Of a DNA stretch of 8,372 nt, positions 1-4,539 are shown in pieces (within the stretch, counting starts at the first letter, position 1; every line of letters begins with the position of its first letter). The stretch is from JBBDST01 sp040904765. Its GTDB lineage: Bacteria > Actinomycetota > Nitriliruptoria > Nitriliruptorales > Nitriliruptoraceae. Made by a program: the position numbers and the translations under genes. The stretch is from positions 1 through 8,372 of the forward strand of contig JBBDST010000016.1 in the NCBI GenBank assembly GCA_040904765.1. The letters run 5' to 3'. Below the pieces are notes generated by a model, which saw only the letters and a program-made list of their open reading frames with translations, was not told the origin of the DNA and searched no databases.

Positions 1-286
1 GAACTTCAGGACGCACCGTCTTGAAGCGAATCACGTCGTCAACAATCTTTAGCTGACGTTCGAGTTCAGTCACCGCTTCGGCACTCGCCATGAAGTCGAT
101 CACGCCATAGAAGCCGTGGTCACGGTGGTCAATTTCGTACGCAAGTTTGCGTTTCCCCCACCACGCGTCGTCAAGGACGGTTGCACCTTGGGTGACCAGA
201 AGGTCTTTGGCCCAAGTGAAACGTTCCGACGCAGCTTCGTCGTCGACACGGTCGGTGATGAGAATGAGAATTTCATAGCGGCGCAT
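1..286 (-). CDS. rpsF: 30S ribosomal protein bS6 (C-terminus beyond window)
   Basis: Ribosomal protein bS6 binds the platform of the small subunit with bS18 and 16S rRNA. The reverse strand gives 95 residues beginning MRRYEILILI, with the typical WWGKRKLAYEI block near residues 42-52 and the helix around LERQLKIVDDVIRFK near residues 76-90. These are characteristic bS6 sequences, and the frame runs off the left edge close to the usual end of the family core. The ATG start is fixed by a strong Shine-Dalgarno AGGAGG (complement of 292-297) with a 5-nt spacer. In most bacteria rpsF is followed by ssb, rpsR and rplI, which would lie outside the window. A long structured leader precedes it, suggesting autoregulation of the kind known for bS6:bS18 on rpsF mRNA; no specific binding motif was recognised. 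Identification is very secure. Confidence 0.97.
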   Translation of the reverse strand, partial: MRRYEILILITDRVDDEAASERFTWAKDLLVTQGATVLDDAWWGKRKLAYEIDHRDHGFYGVIDFMASAEAVTELERQLKIVDDVIRFKTVRPEV

Positions 287-492
287 GGGCACCTCCTGTG
301 GGCAGACTCTCAACGTCGCAAAACGCTAAGAGGCGTGGCAGCGTGCGCCACGCAGGGTGGCTCTGGGCGGCGCGAACGACACCGCAGAGCAGGGGTGCGT
401 ACGTCGTTCACTGCGAGACAGTGCCCGACTTTGGCAAAAAACTCGTCGTTTTTGCCGTGTACGAAGTATTGAGGACGAGCCTCAACACACGA
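287..492 (-). promoter_or_regulatory. Long structured 5' leader of rpsF
   Basis: About 205 nt of non-coding sequence separates the candidate promoter from the rpsF start. In transcript order it holds four perfect hairpins. H1 (485-469) has a 6-bp stem TTGAGG/CCTCAA and loop CTCGT. H2 (456-433) has an 8-bp stem GGCAAAAA/TTTTTGCC and loop CGACGAGT. H3 (423-409) has a 5-bp stem CACTG/CAGTG and loop TCTCG. H4 (353-333) has a 7-bp stem GCGTGGC/GCCACGC and a 7-nt loop. H1 to H3 are packed into 77 nt, and the H1 loop is fully complementary to part of the H2 loop. No convincing coding frame exists here. bS6:bS18 is known to bind rpsF leaders in several bacteria, so autoregulation is the natural hypothesis. 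The hairpins are seen directly; the role is inferred. Confidence 0.5.
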
Positions 493-498
493 AGACAA

Positions 499-527
499 AC
501 GATACCGCACAGCTGTTCCTTCCACAA
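499..527 (-). promoter_or_regulatory. Candidate promoter for rpsF
   Basis: On the minus strand TTGTGG (527-522) is followed after exactly 17 nt by TATCGT (504-499). These match the housekeeping -35 and -10 consensus at 3 of 6 and 4 of 6 positions. Transcription would start near 492, giving rpsF its own long leader separate from tyrS. The stretch 528-589, between this site and the tyrS stop, holds no gene and no convincing terminator; it contains only an A/T-rich run (561-575) with a weak hairpin. The promoter rests on consensus matching alone. Confidence 0.35.
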
Positions 528-589
528 CCGCACTTTAGGCGCTGGCCGTGGCTGCAGTCCGAAAAAATTTGTTTTCTTGGGGATCGTCG

Positions 590-1879
590 TTACGTGAAGC
601 GAGCAACGAAATACCGGCGCTTACCCAGCCGAAACACAATGACATCGCCGTCTGACAGGTCGTCTGACGTCAGCAGTTGCGCAGGATCGTCAATTGGCAC
701 GTCGTTGACTCGCAACGCACCTTGCGCGACCAGCCGCCGTGCTTCGCCGTTACTTTTGGTTGCGCCAAGGGTTGTGAGCGCCGCTAACACGCCAAGCCCG
801 CCGTCAAGGACCGTGCGGTCGAACATGGCCGACGGGGCTGCCGCTAACACGTCAGCGAGCCCGCCGTCACTATCAGCAGTGTTTCCCTGACCGCCAAACA
901 GTACCGCACTGGCCCGTTCAGCCTGTTCGACCGCGTCATCGCCATGAATGATGGCGGTCGCATCGCGGGCTAGCGCCCGGTGAGCTGCGCGGGCTTTTGG
1001 ATCGGCACGAAGCTGCTTTTCCAACGCAACAATTTCATCTTCGTCACGATACGTAAACAGTCGCAAAAACCGGCCAACATCCGCATCGGCCGCGTTCAAC
1101 CAGAATTGGTAGTAGGCGTACGGCGAAGTCATCTGTGCATCCAGCCATACTGCGTTGCCGGCCGACTTTCCAAACTTCGTGCCATCTGCAGTCGTTAACA
1201 ACGGCCACGTCAACCCGTAGGCACTGCCACCGGTACGTCGGCGAATCAGGTCAATACCGGCCACAATATTGCCCCACTGGTCTGAACCGCCCCCTTGAAG
1301 CACACAGCCATGCTGTTCATAAAGCACCGCAAAATCGTAAGCCTGCAACAACTGATAGCTCAACTCGGCGAATGTCAGCCCCTGCTCACGTGCAGTCAGA
1401 CGCGTTTTGACCGCATCTTTGGCAATCATCGTGTTCACCGACGCATGCACCCCAACGTCACGCAGAAAATCAAGCAACGTCAACGGTCGCGTCCACGTGT
1501 AATTATCAACCAACCCGCCCTCATGATCCAAATCAAGAACATGCGCCAACTGGCTTCGAATGCCAGCCAGGTTGGCTTCAATTAGCGTGTCATCAAGCAG
1601 TTCACGTTCTTGATCGCGACCTGTTGGGTCCCCGATGCGACCGGTTGCCCCGCCAGCCAAGGCGATGGGCACATGCCCGAGCCGTTGCAGCCACGACATC
1701 GCCATGATCCCCACCAGATTGCCGGCATGCAGCGAAGCTGCGGTCGGATCAAAGCCGACATAAAAAATCACCGGACCCAACGCAAACGCATCGCGTAAAC
1801 CAGGCTCATCAGTGACATCCTGCACAAACCCGCGTGCCCGCAGAACATCGAGTGCGTTTACAGCCGGCGCGGTCGTCAT
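590..1879 (-). CDS. tyrS: Tyrosyl-tRNA synthetase (TyrRS)
   Basis: This cytosolic class I aminoacyl-tRNA synthetase charges tRNA-Tyr with tyrosine using ATP. The 429-aa length is normal for bacterial TyrRS. The Rossmann catalytic domain has YVGFDPTAASLH at residues 40-51, and the HIGH-motif position reads HAGN (51-54). GGSDQWGN, which contributes to the active site, lies at 197-204, and the KMSKS loop is KFGKS at 235-239, a form common in bacterial TyrRS. The alpha-helical anticodon domain follows. A C-terminal S4 RNA-binding domain occupies roughly 360-428 and includes the segment GEARRLVAQGALRVND. The ATG start has GAGGA (complement of 1887-1891) 7 nt upstream. It lies 18 nt downstream of the GYF_2 gene and is probably cotranscribed with it. 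Identification is secure. Confidence 0.98.
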   Translation of the reverse strand: MTTAPAVNALDVLRARGFVQDVTDEPGLRDAFALGPVIFYVGFDPTAASLHAGNLVGIMAMSWLQRLGHVPIALAGGATGRIGDPTGRDQERELLDDTLIEANLAGIRSQLAHVLDLDHEGGLVDNYTWTRPLTLLDFLRDVGVHASVNTMIAKDAVKTRLTAREQGLTFAELSYQLLQAYDFAVLYEQHGCVLQGGGSDQWGNIVAGIDLIRRRTGGSAYGLTWPLLTTADGTKFGKSAGNAVWLDAQMTSPYAYYQFWLNAADADVGRFLRLFTYRDEDEIVALEKQLRADPKARAAHRALARDATAIIHGDDAVEQAERASAVLFGGQGNTADSDGGLADVLAAAPSAMFDRTVLDGGLGVLAALTTLGATKSNGEARRLVAQGALRVNDVPIDDPAQLLTSDDLSDGDVIVFRLGKRRYFVARFT

Positions 1880-1897
1880 CGTGGTGTCCTCATGCTG

Positions 1898-2152
1898 TTA
1901 CTGCCAGGCGGGCAAGCCGGCGCGCACACTAGCCGGAGGGACTAAAGCAGGGACAAGACGGGCGTGCATCCAGTCTGGCATCCCGTCTGCCCAGACGTAT
2001 GTTGCTGGCCCGGTCATGCCGGCAAGAACTCGTTGGCGCACCTCAACCAGTGCAAACGGGCCAATTGATGCCCCGTCTGCTAGCACCCACCAGCGAGCGG
2101 GCCGCAACGCATGCGTGTCAGCATCGTTGTGCTCTGGCGTGACATCAGGCAT
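1898..2152 (-). CDS. Small GYF_2-domain protein (DUF4339-like), upstream of tyrS
   Basis: This 84-residue protein consists almost entirely of one GYF_2-type domain. The recognisable pattern is WWVLADGASIGPFALVEV (about residues 21-38), with the Gly-Pro-Phe core, then VWADGMPDWMHARLV (about 53-67), the conserved VW..GM..W signature. GYF_2 domains are thought to mediate protein-protein contacts and usually occur beside membrane segments or other domains. Here there is no transmembrane segment or signal peptide, so it is probably a small cytosolic adaptor; partner unknown. An in-frame TTG at 2179 would add nine residues, but the ATG at 2152 has GGAG (complement of 2158-2161) 5 nt upstream, so the ATG is chosen. 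The 18-nt gap to tyrS suggests an operon. Domain call is fairly confident; function unknown. Confidence 0.8.
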   Translation of the reverse strand: MPDVTPEHNDADTHALRPARWWVLADGASIGPFALVEVRQRVLAGMTGPATYVWADGMPDWMHARLVPALVPPASVRAGLPAWQ

Positions 2153-2199
2153 ATTGTCTCCAAATGGACGTTCGTTCAAGGGAAAAACTAGCCCTCGCC

Positions 2200-2229
2200 G
2201 CTATATTTTGCCGTACCGCCAAGATGCAA
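2200..2229 (-). promoter_or_regulatory. Candidate promoter for GYF_2-tyrS in a divergent spacer
   Basis: The 88-bp spacer 2153-2240 separates the GYF_2 gene from the divergent 68-aa gene. On the minus strand TTGCAT (2229-2224) and TATAGC (2205-2200) are 18 nt apart and match the -35 and -10 consensus at 3 and 4 of 6 positions. The same A/T-rich patch reads TATATT on the plus strand (2202-2207). That would be a good -10 for the 68-aa gene, giving a leader of about 27 nt, but no -35 is visible at the right distance. The patch may therefore serve both directions. The evidence is weak consensus matching. Confidence 0.33.
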
Positions 2230-2240
2230 AGGAGCCCTCA

Positions 2241-2447
2241 ATGGCTGACGATGCTTGCCGCTGCCGAGTGCTTAACGTGCTCTCGGGCGACTTGGCAGTG
2301 GATTACTTGACCAATCATCTTGGAGTCTCCGAAACCGACACGAGCCGACGTGTTCACGTCTGTCCGACTTCTGGCGTGCAGTGGATTGAAGACCGGTCTG
2401 CGCCACAATATGCGACGTCTACTCGGGTGCTGCGGCGGCTTGCCTAG
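2241..2447 (+). CDS. Small hypothetical protein (68 aa)
   Basis: I do not recognise this protein. It starts at an ATG with an ideal Shine-Dalgarno AAGGAG (2229-2234) 6 nt upstream, much better than most genes here, and an A/T-rich -10-like TATATT lies further upstream. The 68 residues are hydrophilic, without membrane segments or signal peptide. There are three cysteines (positions 6, 8 and 41): a CRC near the N-terminus and a CPTSGVQW segment in the middle, followed by a basic tail RVLRRLA. The cysteines could bind metal or be incidental. Its TAG stop shares the palindrome CTAG with the stop of the convergent DUF5318 gene. The frame stays open further upstream, but that part lies antisense to tyrS and GYF_2 and is not credible. 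The strong ribosome site and exact fit between neighbours support a real gene; function unknown. Confidence 0.62.
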   Translation: MADDACRCRVLNVLSGDLAVDYLTNHLGVSETDTSRRVHVCPTSGVQWIEDRSAPQYATSTRVLRRLA

Positions 2448-2452
2448 CCGCC
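2434..2452. terminator. GC-rich hairpin over convergent stop codons, possible bidirectional terminator
   Basis: GGCGGCT (2434-2440) and AGCCGCC (2446-2452) form a perfect 7-bp stem with a 5-nt loop. The stem sits over the shared stop codons of the 68-aa gene (plus) and the DUF5318 gene (minus). On the plus strand it is followed only by TTTG, so it is a weak intrinsic terminator at best. Since the two genes converge with no spacer, it is the only visible candidate for ending either transcript. Confidence 0.35.
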
Positions 2453-2824
2453 TTTGCTGGTAGGCGCGCTGATGTCCAGCACATACGAAATCAGCAAATG
2501 GTGCCATCCGCAGTTGATGCACACTTCGACTTCAAATACGTCGAGTTCCCCGTAGCGGGTTACCCGTCGTGCCAGGTCATCGCGGCGCACCGCACCACCC
2601 ATACGCCGGCCGTGTGTCAATCGCGGATAGGCGTAGTCGACCAGACGTAAGCCAGGTTCAGCGCATATCGGGCAGGGCTCGTCTGCCAACATGCCGATAT
2701 GCGTTCCGGCCCGCATCAAATCAGGATGGGCATCACAGGCCTCTTCACGACTGGTTTGACCGTCAAGCACCGCGCGTACCGCGGCACGCCGCCGTAGGCG
2801 ATAGTCGGTGCGTTGCTCACGCAC
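2444..2824 (-). CDS. DUF5318 family protein
   Basis: This 126-aa protein matches an actinobacterial family of unknown function (DUF5318). Recognisable parts are the N-terminal YRLRRRAAVRAVLDGQTSRE segment, CDAHPDLMRAG around residues 30-40, the cysteine pair CPIC around 51-54, and the C-terminal CINCGWHHLLISYVL around 102-116. The two CxxC pairs (CPIC and CINC) suggest a zinc-binding fold; this is inferred from spacing. In mycobacteria a homologue lies a few genes from rpsF, which agrees with rpsF being nearby here. The start is a GTG at 2824; it lacks a clear Shine-Dalgarno and is directly preceded by a 39-nt hairpin behind sodN, so translation may be coupled or restrained. The N-terminus fits what I recall of family members. 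The TAG stop overlaps that of the opposing 68-aa gene by four bases. Family call is fairly confident; role unknown. Confidence 0.82.
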   Translation of the reverse strand: MREQRTDYRLRRRAAVRAVLDGQTSREEACDAHPDLMRAGTHIGMLADEPCPICAEPGLRLVDYAYPRLTHGRRMGGAVRRDDLARRVTRYGELDVFEVEVCINCGWHHLLISYVLDISAPTSKGG

Positions 2825-2863
2825 CGTGTCGCCTACGCAGCCAAGCGGCTGTGGCGTGACACG
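2825..2863 (-). promoter_or_regulatory. Hairpin filling the sodN-DUF5318 intergenic gap
   Basis: The whole 39-nt gap folds on itself. CGTGTC (2825-2830) pairs with GACACG (2858-2863), GCC (2831-2833) pairs with GGC (2853-2855), and CAGCC (2838-2842) pairs with GGCTG (2847-2851) around a 4-nt loop, with small bulges of 3 and 2 nt. In the minus-strand transcript it begins right after the sodN TAA and ends right before the DUF5318 GTG, so any ribosome site for DUF5318 would be inside the stem. There is no U-tract, so it is not a standard terminator. It may stabilise the sodN 3' end, attenuate read-through, or hold back DUF5318 translation. Confidence 0.55.
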
Positions 2864-3301
2864 TTATGCCGTCATCCACTCCGGCTTCCCACCTTTAGTT
2901 TCCCAGAAGATTGCCGCGATTTCGTCGATCTTGGCGAGCAAGTCGACACCTGCCTTCGGGTCCATCGTCTTTTTGGCGTCACCTGCGGCTTTGATGGCGT
3001 TCCAAAACAGTTCGTGCAGTTGCGGGTAGCTCTCAATGTGGTTTGGCTTGAAATAGTCGGTCCACAGCACACTTAAGTGATGCTTGACGAGTTCGGCCCG
3101 TTCTTCTTTGATCAAGATGCAGCGGGCACGAAACACTTCGTCGTCCGAGTCATGATATTTTTTTGCCACTTCCAAGACAGATTCTGCCTCGATGCGGGCT
3201 TGGGCCGGGTTGTACACACCACACATCAGGTCACAGTGCGCATGCACCGTTGCTACCCGGCGCAACGGGTTGATGCGGGAAAGCATGTCAGCAAACGACA
3301 T
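2864..3301 (-). CDS. sodN: Nickel superoxide dismutase precursor
   Basis: Nickel superoxide dismutase converts superoxide to oxygen and hydrogen peroxide. The 145-aa precursor has a 21-residue leader (MSFADMLSRI...VHA) that must be removed to expose the mature N-terminus HCDLMCGVY at residues 22-30. His1, Cys2 and Cys6 of the mature protein form the nickel hook, and Asp3 and Tyr9 are also present. The rest (RIEAESV, IKEERAELVKHH, VLWTDYFKP, and IFWETK near the end) follows the four-helix-bundle family closely. The oddity is mature position 5: Met replaces the Pro of the usual HCxxPCGxY motif; the codons read CTG ATG TGT. The ATG has AAGGAG (complement of 3308-3313) 6 nt upstream. The cognate protease gene sodX is divergent, 78 bp away. 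DUF5318 follows after a hairpin and may share the transcript. Family call is very secure. Confidence 0.97.
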   Translation of the reverse strand: MSFADMLSRINPLRRVATVHAHCDLMCGVYNPAQARIEAESVLEVAKKYHDSDDEVFRARCILIKEERAELVKHHLSVLWTDYFKPNHIESYPQLHELFWNAIKAAGDAKKTMDPKAGVDLLAKIDEIAAIFWETKGGKPEWMTA

Positions 3302-3379
3302 CGGTCGCTCCTTAAAGTTGGGCGGGATTGCATTACCGTAACGTCCATCGTACTCACCTGCATCCGAAACGGAGTGGCT
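3302..3379. promoter_or_regulatory. Divergent sodN/sodX control region
   Basis: These 78 bp must hold the 5' signals of both genes: the AAGGAG of sodN (minus, 3308-3313) and the GGAG of sodX (plus, 3371-3374). Between them is a small inverted repeat TTAC-C-GTAA (3333-3341). No convincing -35/-10 pair was found for either direction. In other actinobacteria Ni-SOD genes are controlled by nickel, and a shared region allows joint control of enzyme and protease, but no complete Nur-type box is visible here. Confidence 0.5.
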
Positions 3380-3736
3380 GTGCTGTGGGGTGTCAGTGTT
3401 CTTGTCGGGCTGTTGGTCCTTTTGGTCGCACGTGTCCGTATCGTGCGGGTGGCGGGCGATTCGATGTTGCCAACGTTTGGTGATGGCGCGCTGCTTCTCA
3501 CCGTGACAGCCCGCGATCGTGCGATTCGTGAACGCACGATCGTCACCGTCGATGATCCGCGTGACCCCCCCCGGGTGATCGTCAAGCGGGTCGCGTTTCG
3601 GCTGGACGATTTGGTTGATTTACGTGGCGATAACCCGACAGCATCGACCGACTCGCGGGCGTTTGGATTGCTGCGCGTAAGCGCTGTCACAGGTGTGGTG
3701 CTGCTGCGACTGACCCGTGGCAACCGTCAGCGTTAA
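3380..3736 (+). CDS. sodX: Nickel-type SOD maturation protease SodX (S26 signal-peptidase family)
   Basis: SodX is a small S26-family serine protease that removes the SodN leader so the nickel hook can form. The 118-aa product has one N-terminal membrane segment (about residues 2-20, rich in Leu and Val). The catalytic serine motif GDSMLPT follows with Ser28, then the catalytic lysine in VIVKRV (Lys69), and the conserved GDNPTASTDSRAFG box at about 83-96. This order and spacing are those of S26 peptidases, and the lack of any large insertion fits SodX rather than a general LepB. The frame is open further upstream into sodN, but the GTG at 3380 is preceded by GGAG (3371-3374) with a 5-nt spacer and gives the expected length. 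Divergence from sodN makes the assignment strong. The TAA stop overlaps that of the opposing methyltransferase gene. Confidence 0.92.
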   Translation: MLWGVSVLVGLLVLLVARVRIVRVAGDSMLPTFGDGALLLTVTARDRAIRERTIVTVDDPRDPPRVIVKRVAFRLDDLVDLRGDNPTASTDSRAFGLLRVSAVTGVVLLRLTRGNRQR

Positions 3737-4539
3737 ATTCGGGCTAACACCACAAATTCGGGATCGTTAAGCCCGACAGTAAACGCGCCACGCTTGGTAA
3801 AAGCGCCGGGTTCAACACCACGCACGTCACAAACACGAAGGCCTGCCTGCTCGCACAGTCCAACTGCCTCCCGGACTGTGTAGGCGGTGGTCCACAGGTC
3901 AAAACGACGCATCTGCCGCTCGCTGCCATACACCTCACTTACCTGATGATGGACGCTGTTCATCGGGTCATACGCGTCATCACCGTGAAGATGTCGGCCC
4001 GCAAACAGGGCATGAAAAAAAGTGGCGGCGAACATGCCGCCAGGCTGTAATCGTGCCATTGCGGCCGCCAGCATCTGCCGGTCACCGTCCGGGGAGATGC
4101 CAAGCGCACCTTGATGCAGCGACATCACCACGTCAAAACGTTCCGTTGCGAGCACGTCGGTGAGCACGTCGGTGGCATCTCCGTGATGAAACGTCACTGC
4201 TGCGCCAAGCTGATCGCGTGCTACCAGTTGCTCGCCGGCAGCAATCAGTTCTGCCGACACGTCTACCCCGACAACGTTGATGCCGCGGGCAGCGAAGGCA
4301 CGCATGTGACGTCCGGTACCACAGCCCACATCGAGCAGACGCATCCCGGCCGTTAACCCAAGCATCTCCCACAGCCACGCAACTTCATGCTCGGTGTGTT
4401 TGGCAAACGCATTCTTTTCATACGTGTCGCCTTGAAACGCCCCAATCGCCACATAGAAAGCGACCTGGTTTGCTGCCGGCACATCCGGTCGTCGTGTCGG
4501 CTGATCATGTTGGTCACGCCAGGCGGAGGGCAAACTCAC
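3733..4539 (-). CDS. Class I SAM-dependent methyltransferase
   Basis: This 268-aa protein is predicted to transfer a methyl group from S-adenosylmethionine to an unknown substrate. Motif I, LLDVGCGTGRH, lies at residues 68-78. The acidic residue ending strand 2 is in VVGVDVS (about 88-94), a GDAT segment follows near 120, and the strand-4 region reads FDVVMSLHQGALG (about 134-146). The fold is Methyltransf_25/11-like. The C-terminal third has no family signature I recognise. The start chosen is the GTG at 4539, which overlaps the cca stop as GTGA and so fits translational coupling; an in-frame GTG at 4563 would add eight residues. Neither has a clear Shine-Dalgarno. Coupling to cca is not a known pairing to me, so a tRNA-related substrate is only a guess. 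Its TAA stop shares TTAA with the sodX stop. Confidence 0.88.
   Translation of the reverse strand: MSLPSAWRDQHDQPTRRPDVPAANQVAFYVAIGAFQGDTYEKNAFAKHTEHEVAWLWEMLGLTAGMRLLDVGCGTGRHMRAFAARGINVVGVDVSAELIAAGEQLVARDQLGAAVTFHHGDATDVLTDVLATERFDVVMSLHQGALGISPDGDRQMLAAAMARLQPGGMFAATFFHALFAGRHLHGDDAYDPMNSVHHQVSEVYGSERQMRRFDLWTTAYTVREAVGLCEQAGLRVCDVRGVEPGAFTKRGAFTVGLNDPEFVVLARI

Noticed and set aside
433..456. H2 of the rpsF leader as an ordinary terminator
   Set aside because: Its T-run is inside the stem rather than after it, and it lies upstream of rpsF on the same strand; a leader structure fits better.
561..575. Intrinsic terminator after tyrS
   Set aside because: There is a T-run on the minus strand, but the only stem before it is a weak A/T pairing; not convincing.
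310..597. Several overlapping open frames on both strands in the rpsF leader
   Set aside because: They have no ribosome sites or recognisable protein pattern; the region is better explained as a structured leader.
1812..2240. Upstream extension of the 68-aa gene frame on the plus strand
   Set aside because: It lies antisense to tyrS and the GYF_2 gene and has no protein-like character; the strong AAGGAG points to the ATG at 2241.
3326..3345. Nur-type nickel box upstream of sodN
   Set aside because: TTGCAT resembles one half-site, but the second half does not match, so the site is not supported.
3077..3379. Longer sodX starting at ATG 3077
   Set aside because: That part is antisense to sodN; the GTG at 3380 has a good GGAG and gives the expected protease length.
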